The translations under genes were made by a program, and so were the position numbers. A stretch of DNA of 64,000 bases, from the NCBI GenBank assembly GCA_018816765.1, contig JAHIUX010000007.1:1-64000 (forward strand). The letters are read 5' to 3'. Positions 1-7,451 of this stretch are shown piece after piece; the stretch's first letter is position 1; the number at the start of each line of letters is the position of its first letter. Under the pieces are notes generated by a model. It was not told where the DNA came from, did not search any database, and saw only the letters and a program-made list of their open reading frames with translations. Origin of the DNA: Bacteroidota bacterium. Lineage in GTDB: Bacteria > Bacteroidota > Bacteroidia > Bacteroidales > F082.

Positions 1-591
1 AAAGTGATCGTTGTGGGAGCCGACAAAATGTCGTCGATTGTGGATTACACTGACCGTACCACCTGCGTGATTTTTGGTGATGGCGGCGGCGCTGTGCTGC
101 TCGAGCCAACAACCGAAGAATCGGGCATCAGGGATTCGATCATGCACACCGATGGTGCAGGCATGATTCACCTGCACCAGAAAGCCGGTGGCTCAAAACG
201 CCCGCCAAGCCAGGAAACCATTGACGCCCGCGAACATTATATTTACCAGGAAGGTCAGGCTGTGTTTAAGTTTGCTGTGACTAATATGGCCGATGTGGCA
301 GAAGCCATCATGGAACGAAACAGCCTGAAATCAGACGATATTGCCTGGCTCGTTCCCCATCAGGCCAATATGCGCATCATCGATGCAACAGCACGCCGTA
401 TGGGTGTTGGCAAAGAAAAGGTGATGATCAACATCGAGCGTTTTGGCAATACCACCAATGGCACGCTGCCGCTTTGCCTGTGGGAATGGGAAAACCAGTT
501 GCGCAAGGGCGACAACATCGTCCTGGCTGCCTTTGGGGGCGGATTTACCTGGGGATCAATCTACCTGAAATGGGCCTACGACCCGCATTAA
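1..591 (+). CDS. fabH: 3-oxoacyl-ACP synthase III, C-terminal part (partial)
   Basis: The window opens inside this gene; about 196 codons remain in the frame of the first base. The enzyme (KAS III) condenses a short acyl-CoA with malonyl-ACP to start fatty acid synthesis in the cytoplasm. The visible part carries two of the three catalytic residues: the His in VPHQANMRI (about residue 120 of the fragment) and the Asn in FGNTTNGT. The catalytic Cys lies upstream of the window. The end, [14 protein letters not shown], is the usual KAS III C-terminus. No start can be seen. A hairpin terminator follows 22 bases after the stop, and the next gene is convergent, so this is the last gene of its transcript. 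A thiolase-fold relative other than FabH is possible, but the His and Asn contexts fit FabH well. Confidence 0.93.
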   Translation, partial: KVIVVGADKMSSIVDYTDRTTCVIFGDGGGAVLLEPTTEESGIRDSIMHTDGAGMIHLHQKAGGSKRPPSQETIDAREHYIYQEGQAVFKFAVTNMADVAEAIMERNSLKSDDIAWLVPHQANMRIIDATARRMGVGKEKVMINIERFGNTTNGTLPLCLWEWENQLRKGDNIVLAAFGGGFTWGSIYLKWAYDPH

Positions 592-613
592 ATTTTCAGG
601 ATTTTAAAGCATT

Positions 614-640
614 AAGGTGATCGGAAGGTCACCTTTTTTT
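614..640 (+). terminator. Intrinsic terminator after fabH
   Basis: A 7-bp stem (AAGGTGA with TCACCTT), an 8-base loop and a T run of more than five bases lie between two convergent genes. It fits a rho-independent terminator for the rightward fabH transcript. Read leftward it lacks a T tract, so it is probably one-directional. Confidence 0.85.
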
Positions 641-649
641 ATATTCTTT

Positions 650-1492
650 CTAAAGGTTTATTTCTGACCAGCCGCTATCGGAAAACTGCATGACAGCGCG
701 ATAACCCGCAAGCTTCACGGCGGCAATCGCTTCCGGAAAAAGCAGCTGTAGTTCAGCCGGCTGGTGCGCGTCGGAACTGATAAGTACGGGAATGTCCAGG
801 CGCTTCATTTCTGCAATTATCCATACGGAAGGGAAGAAACTGTCGGAGCGTTTTTTATACAAGCCGCGTGTGTTCACCTCAACAATCAGGTCCTTTTGTT
901 TGATCAGCTGCAGGGTTTCACACACCAGCGTACGGTACCAGGCTTCATCTTCGCGGAAAAACCGCTGTTGATTGTGCATCTTGATTTTATCGAAATGACC
1001 AACCACATCGAATGTTTCCTTTTCAACCATCTGGTTTGTCTGCGCGTAAAAGGCCGTTACCGCACGGCGAATATCGTTGTCAAAAAACCGCTTCAGGCCT
1101 TCGTCGTATGTTTCCACCAGTGGCCCGTCGATGAACCACAGCTTATCGGGATCATTTTTCCCGACGAGGTGAACAGATCCAATGCGATAAGCTAGGTCAC
1201 AATGCCTGAACATGTCATCGAACCCTTCCATGAGACCAGGGATATAATCAATTTCAAGTGCCAGGTGAATGGATAGCCTTTCCCTGAATTTCTGCTTTAA
1301 GTCACTGATGCTGGTGCAATATTTCTCGAGTTCACCCGGCCTGATCGAAAAGCTGTTGTCGAAAGGTACGGGTGCATGATCAGAAAAACCAAGACAGTGC
1401 ATGCCCTGAGCCAAAGCTGCTTCAATCACGGCGTCAGGTGTAGCCTTGCCATCAGAATAGGTGCTGTGTGTATGCAGGTTTTGTCCGGTCAT
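650..1492 (-). CDS. PHP-domain phosphatase, histidinol-phosphatase (HisJ) type
   Basis: A 280-residue PHP-fold metal-dependent phosphoesterase. The metal-binding motifs appear in order: LHTHSTYSDG at the N-terminus, GFSDHAP near residue 36, the acidic EIDYIPG near residue 80, DVVGHFDKI near residue 163 and SSDAHQP near residue 240. This order and length match the HisJ/HisK family, which removes phosphate from L-histidinol phosphate in histidine synthesis. No other his gene lies nearby, so the substrate is inferred only from the family; other PHP phosphatases act on different small phosphates. It starts 45 bases after the U32 gene on the same strand and is probably cotranscribed with it. Confidence 0.8.
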   Translation of the reverse strand: MTGQNLHTHSTYSDGKATPDAVIEAALAQGMHCLGFSDHAPVPFDNSFSIRPGELEKYCTSISDLKQKFRERLSIHLALEIDYIPGLMEGFDDMFRHCDLAYRIGSVHLVGKNDPDKLWFIDGPLVETYDEGLKRFFDNDIRRAVTAFYAQTNQMVEKETFDVVGHFDKIKMHNQQRFFREDEAWYRTLVCETLQLIKQKDLIVEVNTRGLYKKRSDSFFPSVWIIAEMKRLDIPVLISSDAHQPAELQLLFPEAIAAVKLAGYRAVMQFSDSGWSEINL

Positions 1493-1537
1493 ATTGGAAG
1501 TGGAATGCTAGGTTCTTGGTTTATCGAAAAGGATGTG

Positions 1538-2818
1538 TTAATCACAACTCCCTGGTTCATTTTCAGGCTCTGCGGGCTGGATGTGTGTGCTCTCGACCAG
1601 CTTATACACTTTATCCTGGCGCCGAACCATTTCTTTCAGGCGGACCGAACAGTTTTCGCCTTTTGAGGTCGTTGAAACCGGAAGCAGGTCAACCCTGATT
1701 TCGGTAATGGACTCTTCGAGCACCCCGGTTGTTGGTCCAATGATCAGGATGTTGTCGCCTACACTGAGCGACTGGGTCTCCATCTTGATCTCAGCCACGC
1801 CGATATTGCTGAAATAGTTGTTGATTTTGCCAACATACACCTTGCGTTGGGTGGCCTGGCTGCCATAGCTTTCCGTCCACTCACCCGTTTTCCGTCCAAG
1901 GTAATAGCCATCCCAGAAACCGCGGTTGTAGACTGATTCAAGCCGGTGTGTCCATCCTTCGATGGCTTCAGGTGTAAATTTTCCGTTTTGTATGGCATCA
2001 ACAGCCTGATGATAGACCTCAGTGACGGTTTTCACGTATTCGGGCGAACGGCCCCGGCCTTCGATTTTCAGCACAGTGACGCCTGCACGCAGAATCTGAT
2101 CGAGAAAAGGCAGGGTGTTCAGGTCTTTGGGCGACATGATGTATTCGTTTTCAACAGTCATTTCAATGCCTTCGTCATGGTCTTTTACGTCATAAGCCCT
2201 GCGGCATGGCTGCAGACAGGCACCCCGGTTGGCCGAAGCGTTCAGCAGGTCGAGGCTTAGGTAACACTTGCCGGAAACAGCCATGCACAAAGCCCCATGA
2301 ACGAAAACTTCGATACGGACCAACTTTCCTGACGGACCTGTGATCTGCTGTTCCTGAATGGCCCTGGTGATGGCGGCGACCTGACCGATGTTGAGCTCAC
2401 GTGCAGTAACCATCACATCGGCAAACTGAGCATAGTAGCGAACGGCTTCAATATTGGTGATGTTGGTCTGTGTCGACATATGCACTTCGACCCCTTGCTT
2501 CCGGGCATACTGAATCACAGCCTGGTCAGAGGCGATTATAGCGGTGATGCCATTGCGCTTAACGGCATCCACAAGCTGACGCATTTCTTCGAGTTCCGAA
2601 TCAAACACAACCGTGTTGATGGTTACATAGCTTTTTATGCTGTTCTCACGGCAGATAGCAGCTATATGACCCAGGTCGTCTAGGGTGAAATTTTGTGATG
2701 AGCGCGAACGCATATTCAGTTTCCCCACCCCAAAATATACTGATCCGGCGCCACCCTGAATGGCGGCCATCAGCGCTTCGTATGCGCCCACCGGGGCCAT
2801 GATTTCTATCTGATTCAT
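1538..2818 (-). CDS. U32 family protein (TrhP/RlhA-type RNA hydroxylation protein)
   Basis: A 426-residue U32 protein. The family signature is present as EVFVHGALCMAVSGKCYLS around residues 170-188, followed by a Cys-rich stretch, ANRGACLQPCRR, that in related proteins helps hold an Fe-S cluster. The start IEIMAPVGAYEAL matches the usual first strand. The family was first called collagenase-like peptidase, but its studied members TrhP (YegQ) and RlhA (YdcP) hydroxylate tRNA wobble uridine or 23S rRNA using prephenate-linked chemistry. The length is closest to TrhP, but I cannot assign the RNA target. The promoter box ends only four bases before the ATG, so the mRNA may have almost no leader. 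The PHP gene follows in the same direction. Confidence 0.85.
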   Translation of the reverse strand: MNQIEIMAPVGAYEALMAAIQGGAGSVYFGVGKLNMRSRSSQNFTLDDLGHIAAICRENSIKSYVTINTVVFDSELEEMRQLVDAVKRNGITAIIASDQAVIQYARKQGVEVHMSTQTNITNIEAVRYYAQFADVMVTARELNIGQVAAITRAIQEQQITGPSGKLVRIEVFVHGALCMAVSGKCYLSLDLLNASANRGACLQPCRRAYDVKDHDEGIEMTVENEYIMSPKDLNTLPFLDQILRAGVTVLKIEGRGRSPEYVKTVTEVYHQAVDAIQNGKFTPEAIEGWTHRLESVYNRGFWDGYYLGRKTGEWTESYGSQATQRKVYVGKINNYFSNIGVAEIKMETQSLSVGDNILIIGPTTGVLEESITEIRVDLLPVSTTSKGENCSVRLKEMVRRQDKVYKLVESTHIQPAEPENEPGSCD

Positions 2819-2822
2819 GCTG

Positions 2823-2852
2823 CAAAATTAGGCATTTCGCACATATTCCCAA
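2823..2852 (-). promoter_or_regulatory. Bacteroidota promoter for the U32 gene
   Basis: On the minus strand TTG (2852-2850) is followed by 19 bases and then TAATTTTG (2830-2823). This matches the Bacteroidota sigma-factor consensus TTG / TAnnTTTG with good spacing. Only four bases separate the box from the ATG at 2818, which suggests a leaderless or nearly leaderless transcript. Confidence 0.7.
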
Positions 2853-2958
2853 CAGCTTGGGTACTGCACAATAGCAACAGAAACTGAATGGATGCCCGGA
2901 TCGTTTCGCTGAACAGATTGCATCATGCGTCAAGAAACGACCTGATTTGCTATCGCGC

Positions 2959-3504
2959 TCAGTAGCGGTTATACCTCAACACCTGTTCCAGTGGTTTGCG
3001 GATCTTCTTCCGTTGGGTGTATTCATCAGGGGCATATCCAAGGGTGATGAGCAAACCAATGGTTTTTTCGACAGGAATATGCAGGATTTCCTTTATTTTT
3101 TTCTCATTGAACCATCCCAACATACAAGTGCCCAGACCCAACTCGGTTGCCTGCAGGCAAAAGTGTTCTGCGGCAATCCCAACATCTATCAGGGGGAACT
3201 CCTTCTTTTTGAGCCGGCCACCCATTTCGCTGAGGATTTTTGGTTTTTCGAGGACGATGGCCAGGATTACAGGCGCTTCTGGAACAAAGCGGTTAAAGGT
3301 CTGCAAGGGGCCGATGGTTTCTACAGCTACGGCATGGCAAATCACAGGATCGCTTACCACCACAAAGGTCCAGGGCTGGGCATTGCTGGCTGAAGGTGCA
3401 ATACGCGCAGCCTCAATGCATTGTACAATTTTCTCGGCCGCAACCTCCCTTTGGCTGTATCGCCTGACGCTCTGGCGTTTGCTGATGAGTTCGTTAAATG
3501 TCAT
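2959..3504 (-). CDS. Nitroreductase family FMN-dependent oxidoreductase
   Basis: A 181-residue protein, the usual size for a single-domain nitroreductase. FMN contacts are expected in RQSVRRYSQREV near the N-terminus and in PSASNAQPW near residue 38; GLGTCMLGW near residue 123 and LITLGYAPDE near residue 151 are further family blocks. Such enzymes transfer electrons from NAD(P)H to nitro compounds, quinones or flavins, usually as cytoplasmic dimers. The physiological substrate cannot be read from the sequence. Its ATG overlaps the stop of the lipoprotein gene by four bases (ATGA), pointing to coupled translation within a leftward operon. Confidence 0.85.
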   Translation of the reverse strand: MTFNELISKRQSVRRYSQREVAAEKIVQCIEAARIAPSASNAQPWTFVVVSDPVICHAVAVETIGPLQTFNRFVPEAPVILAIVLEKPKILSEMGGRLKKKEFPLIDVGIAAEHFCLQATELGLGTCMLGWFNEKKIKEILHIPVEKTIGLLITLGYAPDEYTQRKKIRKPLEQVLRYNRY

Positions 3505-3983
3505 TGGTTGATTTTTCTAAAGCTGAATTCAATGACTTTCTTGCCTTCCATATTTTCCACCCTGGTGTAAAGTCTGTTGTTTTCGTCGATACGGTATGTG
3601 ATGCGGTTGGGATAATCGTGTGCCGGGTTTTCGAAAACCCAGTGGTTTTTATTGTATTCCACCAACGCGAAGGAAACCCTGCGTCCTTGATTTTGCCGGT
3701 GCACTATGGCCTGGTAATAAACTGAATCGTCTACCTGGGCAATGCGGAGTATTTCGGAGAACATGGTGTCAGTGCCATTGTTAATGCTGTAGGCATAACC
3801 CACATATCCCGAGTCGGGGGTGAGTTTCCATTGCTCATAGAAAATGGTGTTGCCGGTAGCCTCCCATACGCCAACAAGCGGGGCCAGGGTTTCGAGTGCG
3901 CTGTTATGTTTGAAAGGCGTTTGACACGACACCGTTGCTGCTGCAATCAATAAAAGGGTAAAAAATGTATTGAATCTATTCAT
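3501..3983 (-). CDS. Lipoprotein, DUF6265-like
   Basis: About 160 residues from the ATG at 3983; a TTG twelve bases upstream is also in frame, but the ATG is preferred. A hydrophobic N-terminus ending in AATVSC gives a lipobox, so the mature protein should be attached to a membrane by its Cys. The body includes LVGVWEATG and the motif VFENPAHDYPNRITY, which I recognise from DUF6265 proteins, small lipocalin-like beta-barrels of unknown role. The ATG overlaps the end of the MOSC gene by eight bases, and the stop overlaps the nitroreductase start by four, so the three genes are tightly coupled. No function is known. Confidence 0.75.
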   Translation of the reverse strand: MNRFNTFFTLLLIAAATVSCQTPFKHNSALETLAPLVGVWEATGNTIFYEQWKLTPDSGYVGYAYSINNGTDTMFSEILRIAQVDDSVYYQAIVHRQNQGRRVSFALVEYNKNHWVFENPAHDYPNRITYRIDENNRLYTRVENMEGKKVIEFSFRKINQ

Positions 3984-4425
3984 GGGTTGCTTCAATTAAT
4001 TGTACACTGTCGTTCAGGCGGATATGTCCTTCGCAGATAACCATGCAGGTGACCCCGCCGCGCCAATCGGTCTGAAGGGCTTCTTTGAGGCCTTCGCATT
4101 GCTCATCCATGCGGTAACAGGGTTCTGTTTCGCCTGTTATCTCCAGGACTACTTCGCCGATAAGGAGCTGCTTTCCGGTGGATCCTTGCAGATCGATGCC
4201 TTCGATGAGTAAGTTGGCCCGGCGAACAGTCCAGGCCAATGATGTTTCAAGCTGTTTACAGGCCATTTCAAAGGCTTCGGCTGATAATACGGTTACCTGT
4301 CGTTTGCCTGGAATTCCCCTGATGTCGTCTTCAACACCGGATTGCAGGCCGACAAAGGCTTTTTCGCAGGTGATCACTGTACCCCGTTTTTCGCGCTTAT
4401 ATCCGATTCCGGTTAGTTTTCCCAT
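3976..4425 (-). CDS. MOSC domain protein
   Basis: A 149-residue stand-alone MOSC domain (molybdenum cofactor sulfurase C-terminal fold). It contains the conserved Cys in TEPCYRMDEQC near residue 100, preceded by VRRANLLIEGIDL near residue 66 and followed by WRGGVTCMVICEG. MOSC domains are linked to sulfur transfer to molybdenum enzymes, or to reduction of N-hydroxylated compounds (YiiM/YcbX type). No molybdenum cofactor gene lies in the window, so the role is open. It starts 31 bases after the isomerase-like gene and overlaps the lipoprotein gene downstream, so it sits inside the leftward operon. Confidence 0.82.
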   Translation of the reverse strand: MGKLTGIGYKREKRGTVITCEKAFVGLQSGVEDDIRGIPGKRQVTVLSAEAFEMACKQLETSLAWTVRRANLLIEGIDLQGSTGKQLLIGEVVLEITGETEPCYRMDEQCEGLKEALQTDWRGGVTCMVICEGHIRLNDSVQLIEATHE

Positions 4426-4456
4426 GATGATTGTAATTTGTTTGGAAATGAAGTGT

Positions 4457-5695
4457 TTAGCCTTGTACTACATTGCTGGAATTAAAGTGTTCCTGGCGTA
4501 TAAATGGATTTCGTCCGGAAAGATAAGCACCAACCACATGCGCCATTTCGAAAAAGTAGATGAGCTGCCCCATAATATCTGGACTGATTTCGGGAATATG
4601 CATACGAATCCCGGGTAACTGATTCTGGTGTAGCGCCTCATGCCCGGTTTTTCCGGGCTGGTGATTTGTGCCGGCCTGTAATGCTGCATTGGCTTGAACG
4701 CTCCGGTTCAGTTCGAGCGTGGTAAAGAAGCAGGCATTCACTTCAGCAGTTTCAGTAGTTCCCTGTATTACCGAAGCATCAGGAATTGAGGTTGCCGTCT
4801 TGATTTTCTGTCTTTGAATGGGTTCAGCCTGTTGATGAAGCTGCTTGCACCACTCGGCAAACAACAGCAACCGGGGCTCAGTTACAACAAACAGTTCTGT
4901 TGTTTTGCCAATGGCAAATACCGCTTGTCGGGCAGCCGCATAAAGCGCCATGGGATTGCCATAGATTTTATTTACTGCCCTGCTGGCTGCTTCTACCTTT
5001 TTAGCACCTGCAATCAGGTCAATGACCGGAATACCGGCAAGGGCCATCAAAAAAAGTCCTGACCTACTTAGGGCTGCGAAATGCCCGCTTATATCATCCG
5101 GAAACGGAAGGAATTTTGGTTTGATTTCCGATGCAGGCATGCCTGGGATTTCTTCACCGGACTTACAGAAAAGCACCAGGCGGTTGACCCATTCATCAGG
5201 GGCATATTTTTGCGATAAACAAGTCAACACTGGTTGAAACACAGGCTCATTTCCTGCAGTCAGCTGTGTTTTAGCAATCACTACAACAGAAAAATCAATG
5301 GCAGTCAGTTTCTTAACCAGGTCAGCAGTGGCTGACGCACTGAAACCAGGACCAACAAACAGCATCTCAGGCGCTTTTATATCGACATTTTCCTCAACCG
5401 GCAAATGCGACAGGGCTTCAAGAACGGCCCTCGCTCCCAGAACGGCCTCTTCGGCCGAAAAAATCACGATCAGTTCCGACTTCTGCCGGAATTCCTGAGC
5501 GAGGTTCTGTATATGTTCAAGTTCCTCAACAGTATACCGCGAAGGCATTTCAACCCAGCCCAGGTATTCGTTACCAACTCCTGTTTTGTTGTATATTTTG
5601 CGGTGACCACTCACGATCTGGCTGTTGTATTCCAGGATCTTTTCCTTTGAAACAAAGCCAAAAAGCGGATCAATTTCAAGCTTAATCTGTATCAT
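4457..5695 (-). CDS. Degenerate glucose-6-phosphate isomerase homologue (probable pseudoenzyme)
   Basis: A 412-residue protein that follows the phosphoglucose isomerase fold from end to end. The N-terminus (GFVSKEKI, then GVGNEYLGWVEMPS at 39-52), VLGARAVLEALS at 85-96, GLFLMALAGIPVIDL at 213-227, TEPRLLLFAEWCKQL at 272-286 and IPEISPDIMGQLIYFFE at 367-383 all align with bacterial isomerases as I remember them. Every active-site motif is changed. GIGGSYLGAR has become FSAEEAVLGAR (79-89), the SGTTTE sugar-phosphate loop has become AKTQLTAGNE (141-150), the GGR signature has become SGH (203-205), GESEGK is missing after KQL, and the C-terminal GVEAYKKN with its Lys is replaced by QEHFNSSNVVQG. 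Isomerase activity is therefore unlikely. The frame is intact over 1.2 kb, so the protein is probably kept for another role, perhaps binding or regulation. It heads a leftward operon. Confidence 0.82.
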   Translation of the reverse strand: MIQIKLEIDPLFGFVSKEKILEYNSQIVSGHRKIYNKTGVGNEYLGWVEMPSRYTVEELEHIQNLAQEFRQKSELIVIFSAEEAVLGARAVLEALSHLPVEENVDIKAPEMLFVGPGFSASATADLVKKLTAIDFSVVVIAKTQLTAGNEPVFQPVLTCLSQKYAPDEWVNRLVLFCKSGEEIPGMPASEIKPKFLPFPDDISGHFAALSRSGLFLMALAGIPVIDLIAGAKKVEAASRAVNKIYGNPMALYAAARQAVFAIGKTTELFVVTEPRLLLFAEWCKQLHQQAEPIQRQKIKTATSIPDASVIQGTTETAEVNACFFTTLELNRSVQANAALQAGTNHQPGKTGHEALHQNQLPGIRMHIPEISPDIMGQLIYFFEMAHVVGAYLSGRNPFIRQEHFNSSNVVQG

Positions 5696-5763
5696 ACCCA
5701 GGCTGAATCTGACAGTGAATTTGGGGCAGGAAAATTACACATTATCTTCATAAGGTAAGGGGC

Positions 5764-5799
5764 AAAAAAAAAGTGAGATGATGTATGAAGTCATCTCAC
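5764..5799 (-). terminator. Leftward terminator-like hairpin in the leader of the isomerase-like gene
   Basis: Arms GTGAGATGA and TCATCTCAC (9 bp, perfect) enclose a 9-base loop. On the minus strand the hairpin is followed by nine T residues. It lies 69 bases upstream of the isomerase-like start and downstream of a candidate promoter, so it could act as an attenuator. It could instead stop antisense transcription coming from the sensor-kinase locus. Confidence 0.7.
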
Positions 5800-5852
5800 C
5801 AAACCAAAAACCAAAATTTATGAAAACCTTTTTCGCACAATGAGTAGAACAT
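5796..5852 (-). other. Possible leader peptide ORF, 18 codons
   Basis: An ATG-started ORF encodes an 18-residue peptide with seven aromatic residues and ends FHKFWFLVW. Its stop codon lies in the first arm of the terminator hairpin at 5773-5799. The arrangement resembles attenuation leaders, but T-rich DNA gives Phe and Trp codons easily and no antiterminator is evident. Low confidence. Confidence 0.22.
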
Positions 5853-5902
5853 AAATATTTGGTAGTATTCAGATAACCAACTGGGTTTTTATGTTCGCGT
5901 TA

Positions 5903-5910
5903 CAAAATTA
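5903..5910 (-). promoter_or_regulatory. Candidate promoter box for the isomerase-like operon
   Basis: TAATTTTG on the minus strand matches the TAnnTTTG box exactly. No TTG lies at the usual distance upstream. If used, the transcript would carry a leader of about 200 bases that includes the short ORF and the terminator-like hairpin. Confidence 0.35.
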
Positions 5911-5996
5911 CAGCAGAAAAACAAGGGGCGCTGTTAACGAAATATAACAGTTGTTAAGATTTGTTAAAAAGCTGTAAACCATGCACATGAATGCGC

Positions 5997-6004
5997 TACA
6001 TTTG
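5997..6004 (+). promoter_or_regulatory. Promoter box of the sensor kinase gene
   Basis: TACATTTG matches TAnnTTTG exactly and ends four bases before the GTG at 6009, the same spacing as at the U32 gene. The ATG at 5991 lies upstream of this box and so is unlikely to be in the transcript. A six-base inverted repeat, CTGTTA (5931-5936) and TAACAG (5945-5950), lies upstream and could be an operator. The -33 element is weak. Confidence 0.5.
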
Positions 6005-6008
6005 CTCC

Positions 6009-7439
6009 GTGGGGAAAAAACACATATCGGCGCTTATCGTGATCATGACGGTCGCACTCATCGGTTTGATGGGCATACAGGTGTATTGGATCGGCGATGC
6101 GGTGAAGGTCAAGGAAGCCACCTTCATCAGGGATGTAAATCTTGCCATGAACAATGTGATGGTAAAGGTTGAAAAGGTGAGGATGCAGCAGAATTTTGAA
6201 CAAAAAATGAACCTGATGAATCGCCGTGCCAACCTGATGGCAACCTGGGATTCAATTAATTATAGCATGCAACAGGAGCTCAACTCACCAATGTCGGGCG
6301 AGGCATACAATGATTTTTTACGCCGTTATTCCGATGCGCAGCAATTGATTCAGAACATGATCTATGGGCTTGGCACAGGTCCGTCGGATGAACCCGGGAC
6401 CTCGCCCCGGCTCCTCGACTCACTTATTCAGGAGGAACTTGGCCGGCAGGGCATCAAAATAAGCTTCGAATTTGGAATTTACAATCCGCGCAAAAACGCA
6501 ATGGAGTTTCAGAAAACCGGTCGCTATCCGCAGCAACTGTTAACCGAAAGTTTTGTATTCGACATGCAGGAAGGTCCCTCTCCCATGCGTTTTGCCAATC
6601 AGTTGCTGCTCTTTTTCCCCAACGAAAAGCGATTTCTTGTCAGCCAGCTCTGGGACCTGATGCTGATTTCAGCCCTGCTGATCCTCATCATCATTGTTAG
6701 TTTTGGCTCCACCATTTTCACCATTTTCAGGCAAAAGAAACTCTCCGAAATCAAAAATGATTTCGTGAACAACATGACCCATGAATTTAAAACCCCGATT
6801 TCGACCATCGGGCTGGCCTGTGAAGCCTTACGCGACCGCGACATTCAAAAGACAGAAGGACTCTATTCGACCTATATCAGCATGATCGACGAGGAAAACA
6901 AACGCCTTGGATCGATGGCAGAACAAATTCTGCAATCGGCTGTCATGGACAAGGGCGAGCTGGTCCTACAACTCGAAAATATTGACCTGCATGAGGTGAT
7001 AAACGAAAGTGTGGCCAGCAAATCGTTGCAGGCGAAGAAAAAAGACGGTCAGATTTCTGCCGAACTGCAGGCAGAACGCACCATCATCAGGGGCGACCGT
7101 GTACACATGACAAACGTGGTCCTTAATTTGCTTGATAATGCCCTGAAATACACTGAAGGGGTACCGGATATTGCTGTTCGGAGCCGCAGCATCCCGAATG
7201 CAATCGAGTTCAGCGTTCAGGACAACGGCATTGGTATCAGCAAGCAGAACCAGAAACGGATTTTCGAGAAATTATACCGGGTCCCGACAGGCAATATTCA
7301 CAACGTGAAGGGTTTTGGACTGGGATTGAGTTATGTGAAAGCCATTGTTGAAAAACACGGTGGCACAGTTCACCTTGACAGTGAACCCAAAAAAGGATCA
7401 ACTTTTTATATCAGATTACCCCTAAACAGACACAATTAA
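6009..7439 (+). CDS. Membrane sensor histidine kinase, RprX-like
   Basis: About 476 residues from a GTG start at 6009. The start is chosen because the promoter box at 5997-6004 lies just before it, and because the resulting N-terminus (a short basic stretch, then a membrane helix with LIGLMGIQVYW) is typical for Bacteroidota kinases. Two membrane helices, near residues 7-27 and 210-232, flank a periplasmic sensor region of about 180 residues. The phospho-accepting His258 lies in MTHEFKTPIS. The ATPase domain shows NLLDNALKY (N box), DNGIGIS (G1) and GFGLGLSYV (G2). The kinase should phosphorylate the regulator encoded 12 bases downstream. The pair resembles RprX/RprY of Bacteroides; the signal is unknown. 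Confidence 0.9.
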   Translation: MGKKHISALIVIMTVALIGLMGIQVYWIGDAVKVKEATFIRDVNLAMNNVMVKVEKVRMQQNFEQKMNLMNRRANLMATWDSINYSMQQELNSPMSGEAYNDFLRRYSDAQQLIQNMIYGLGTGPSDEPGTSPRLLDSLIQEELGRQGIKISFEFGIYNPRKNAMEFQKTGRYPQQLLTESFVFDMQEGPSPMRFANQLLLFFPNEKRFLVSQLWDLMLISALLILIIIVSFGSTIFTIFRQKKLSEIKNDFVNNMTHEFKTPISTIGLACEALRDRDIQKTEGLYSTYISMIDEENKRLGSMAEQILQSAVMDKGELVLQLENIDLHEVINESVASKSLQAKKKDGQISAELQAERTIIRGDRVHMTNVVLNLLDNALKYTEGVPDIAVRSRSIPNAIEFSVQDNGIGISKQNQKRIFEKLYRVPTGNIHNVKGFGLGLSYVKAIVEKHGGTVHLDSEPKKGSTFYIRLPLNRHN

Positions 7440-7451
7440 GTATTGAAACAT

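Noticed and set aside
5991-6008. ATG at 5991 as the sensor kinase start
   Set aside because: It lies upstream of the exact promoter box at 5997-6004. The GTG at 6009 gives a normal N-terminus.
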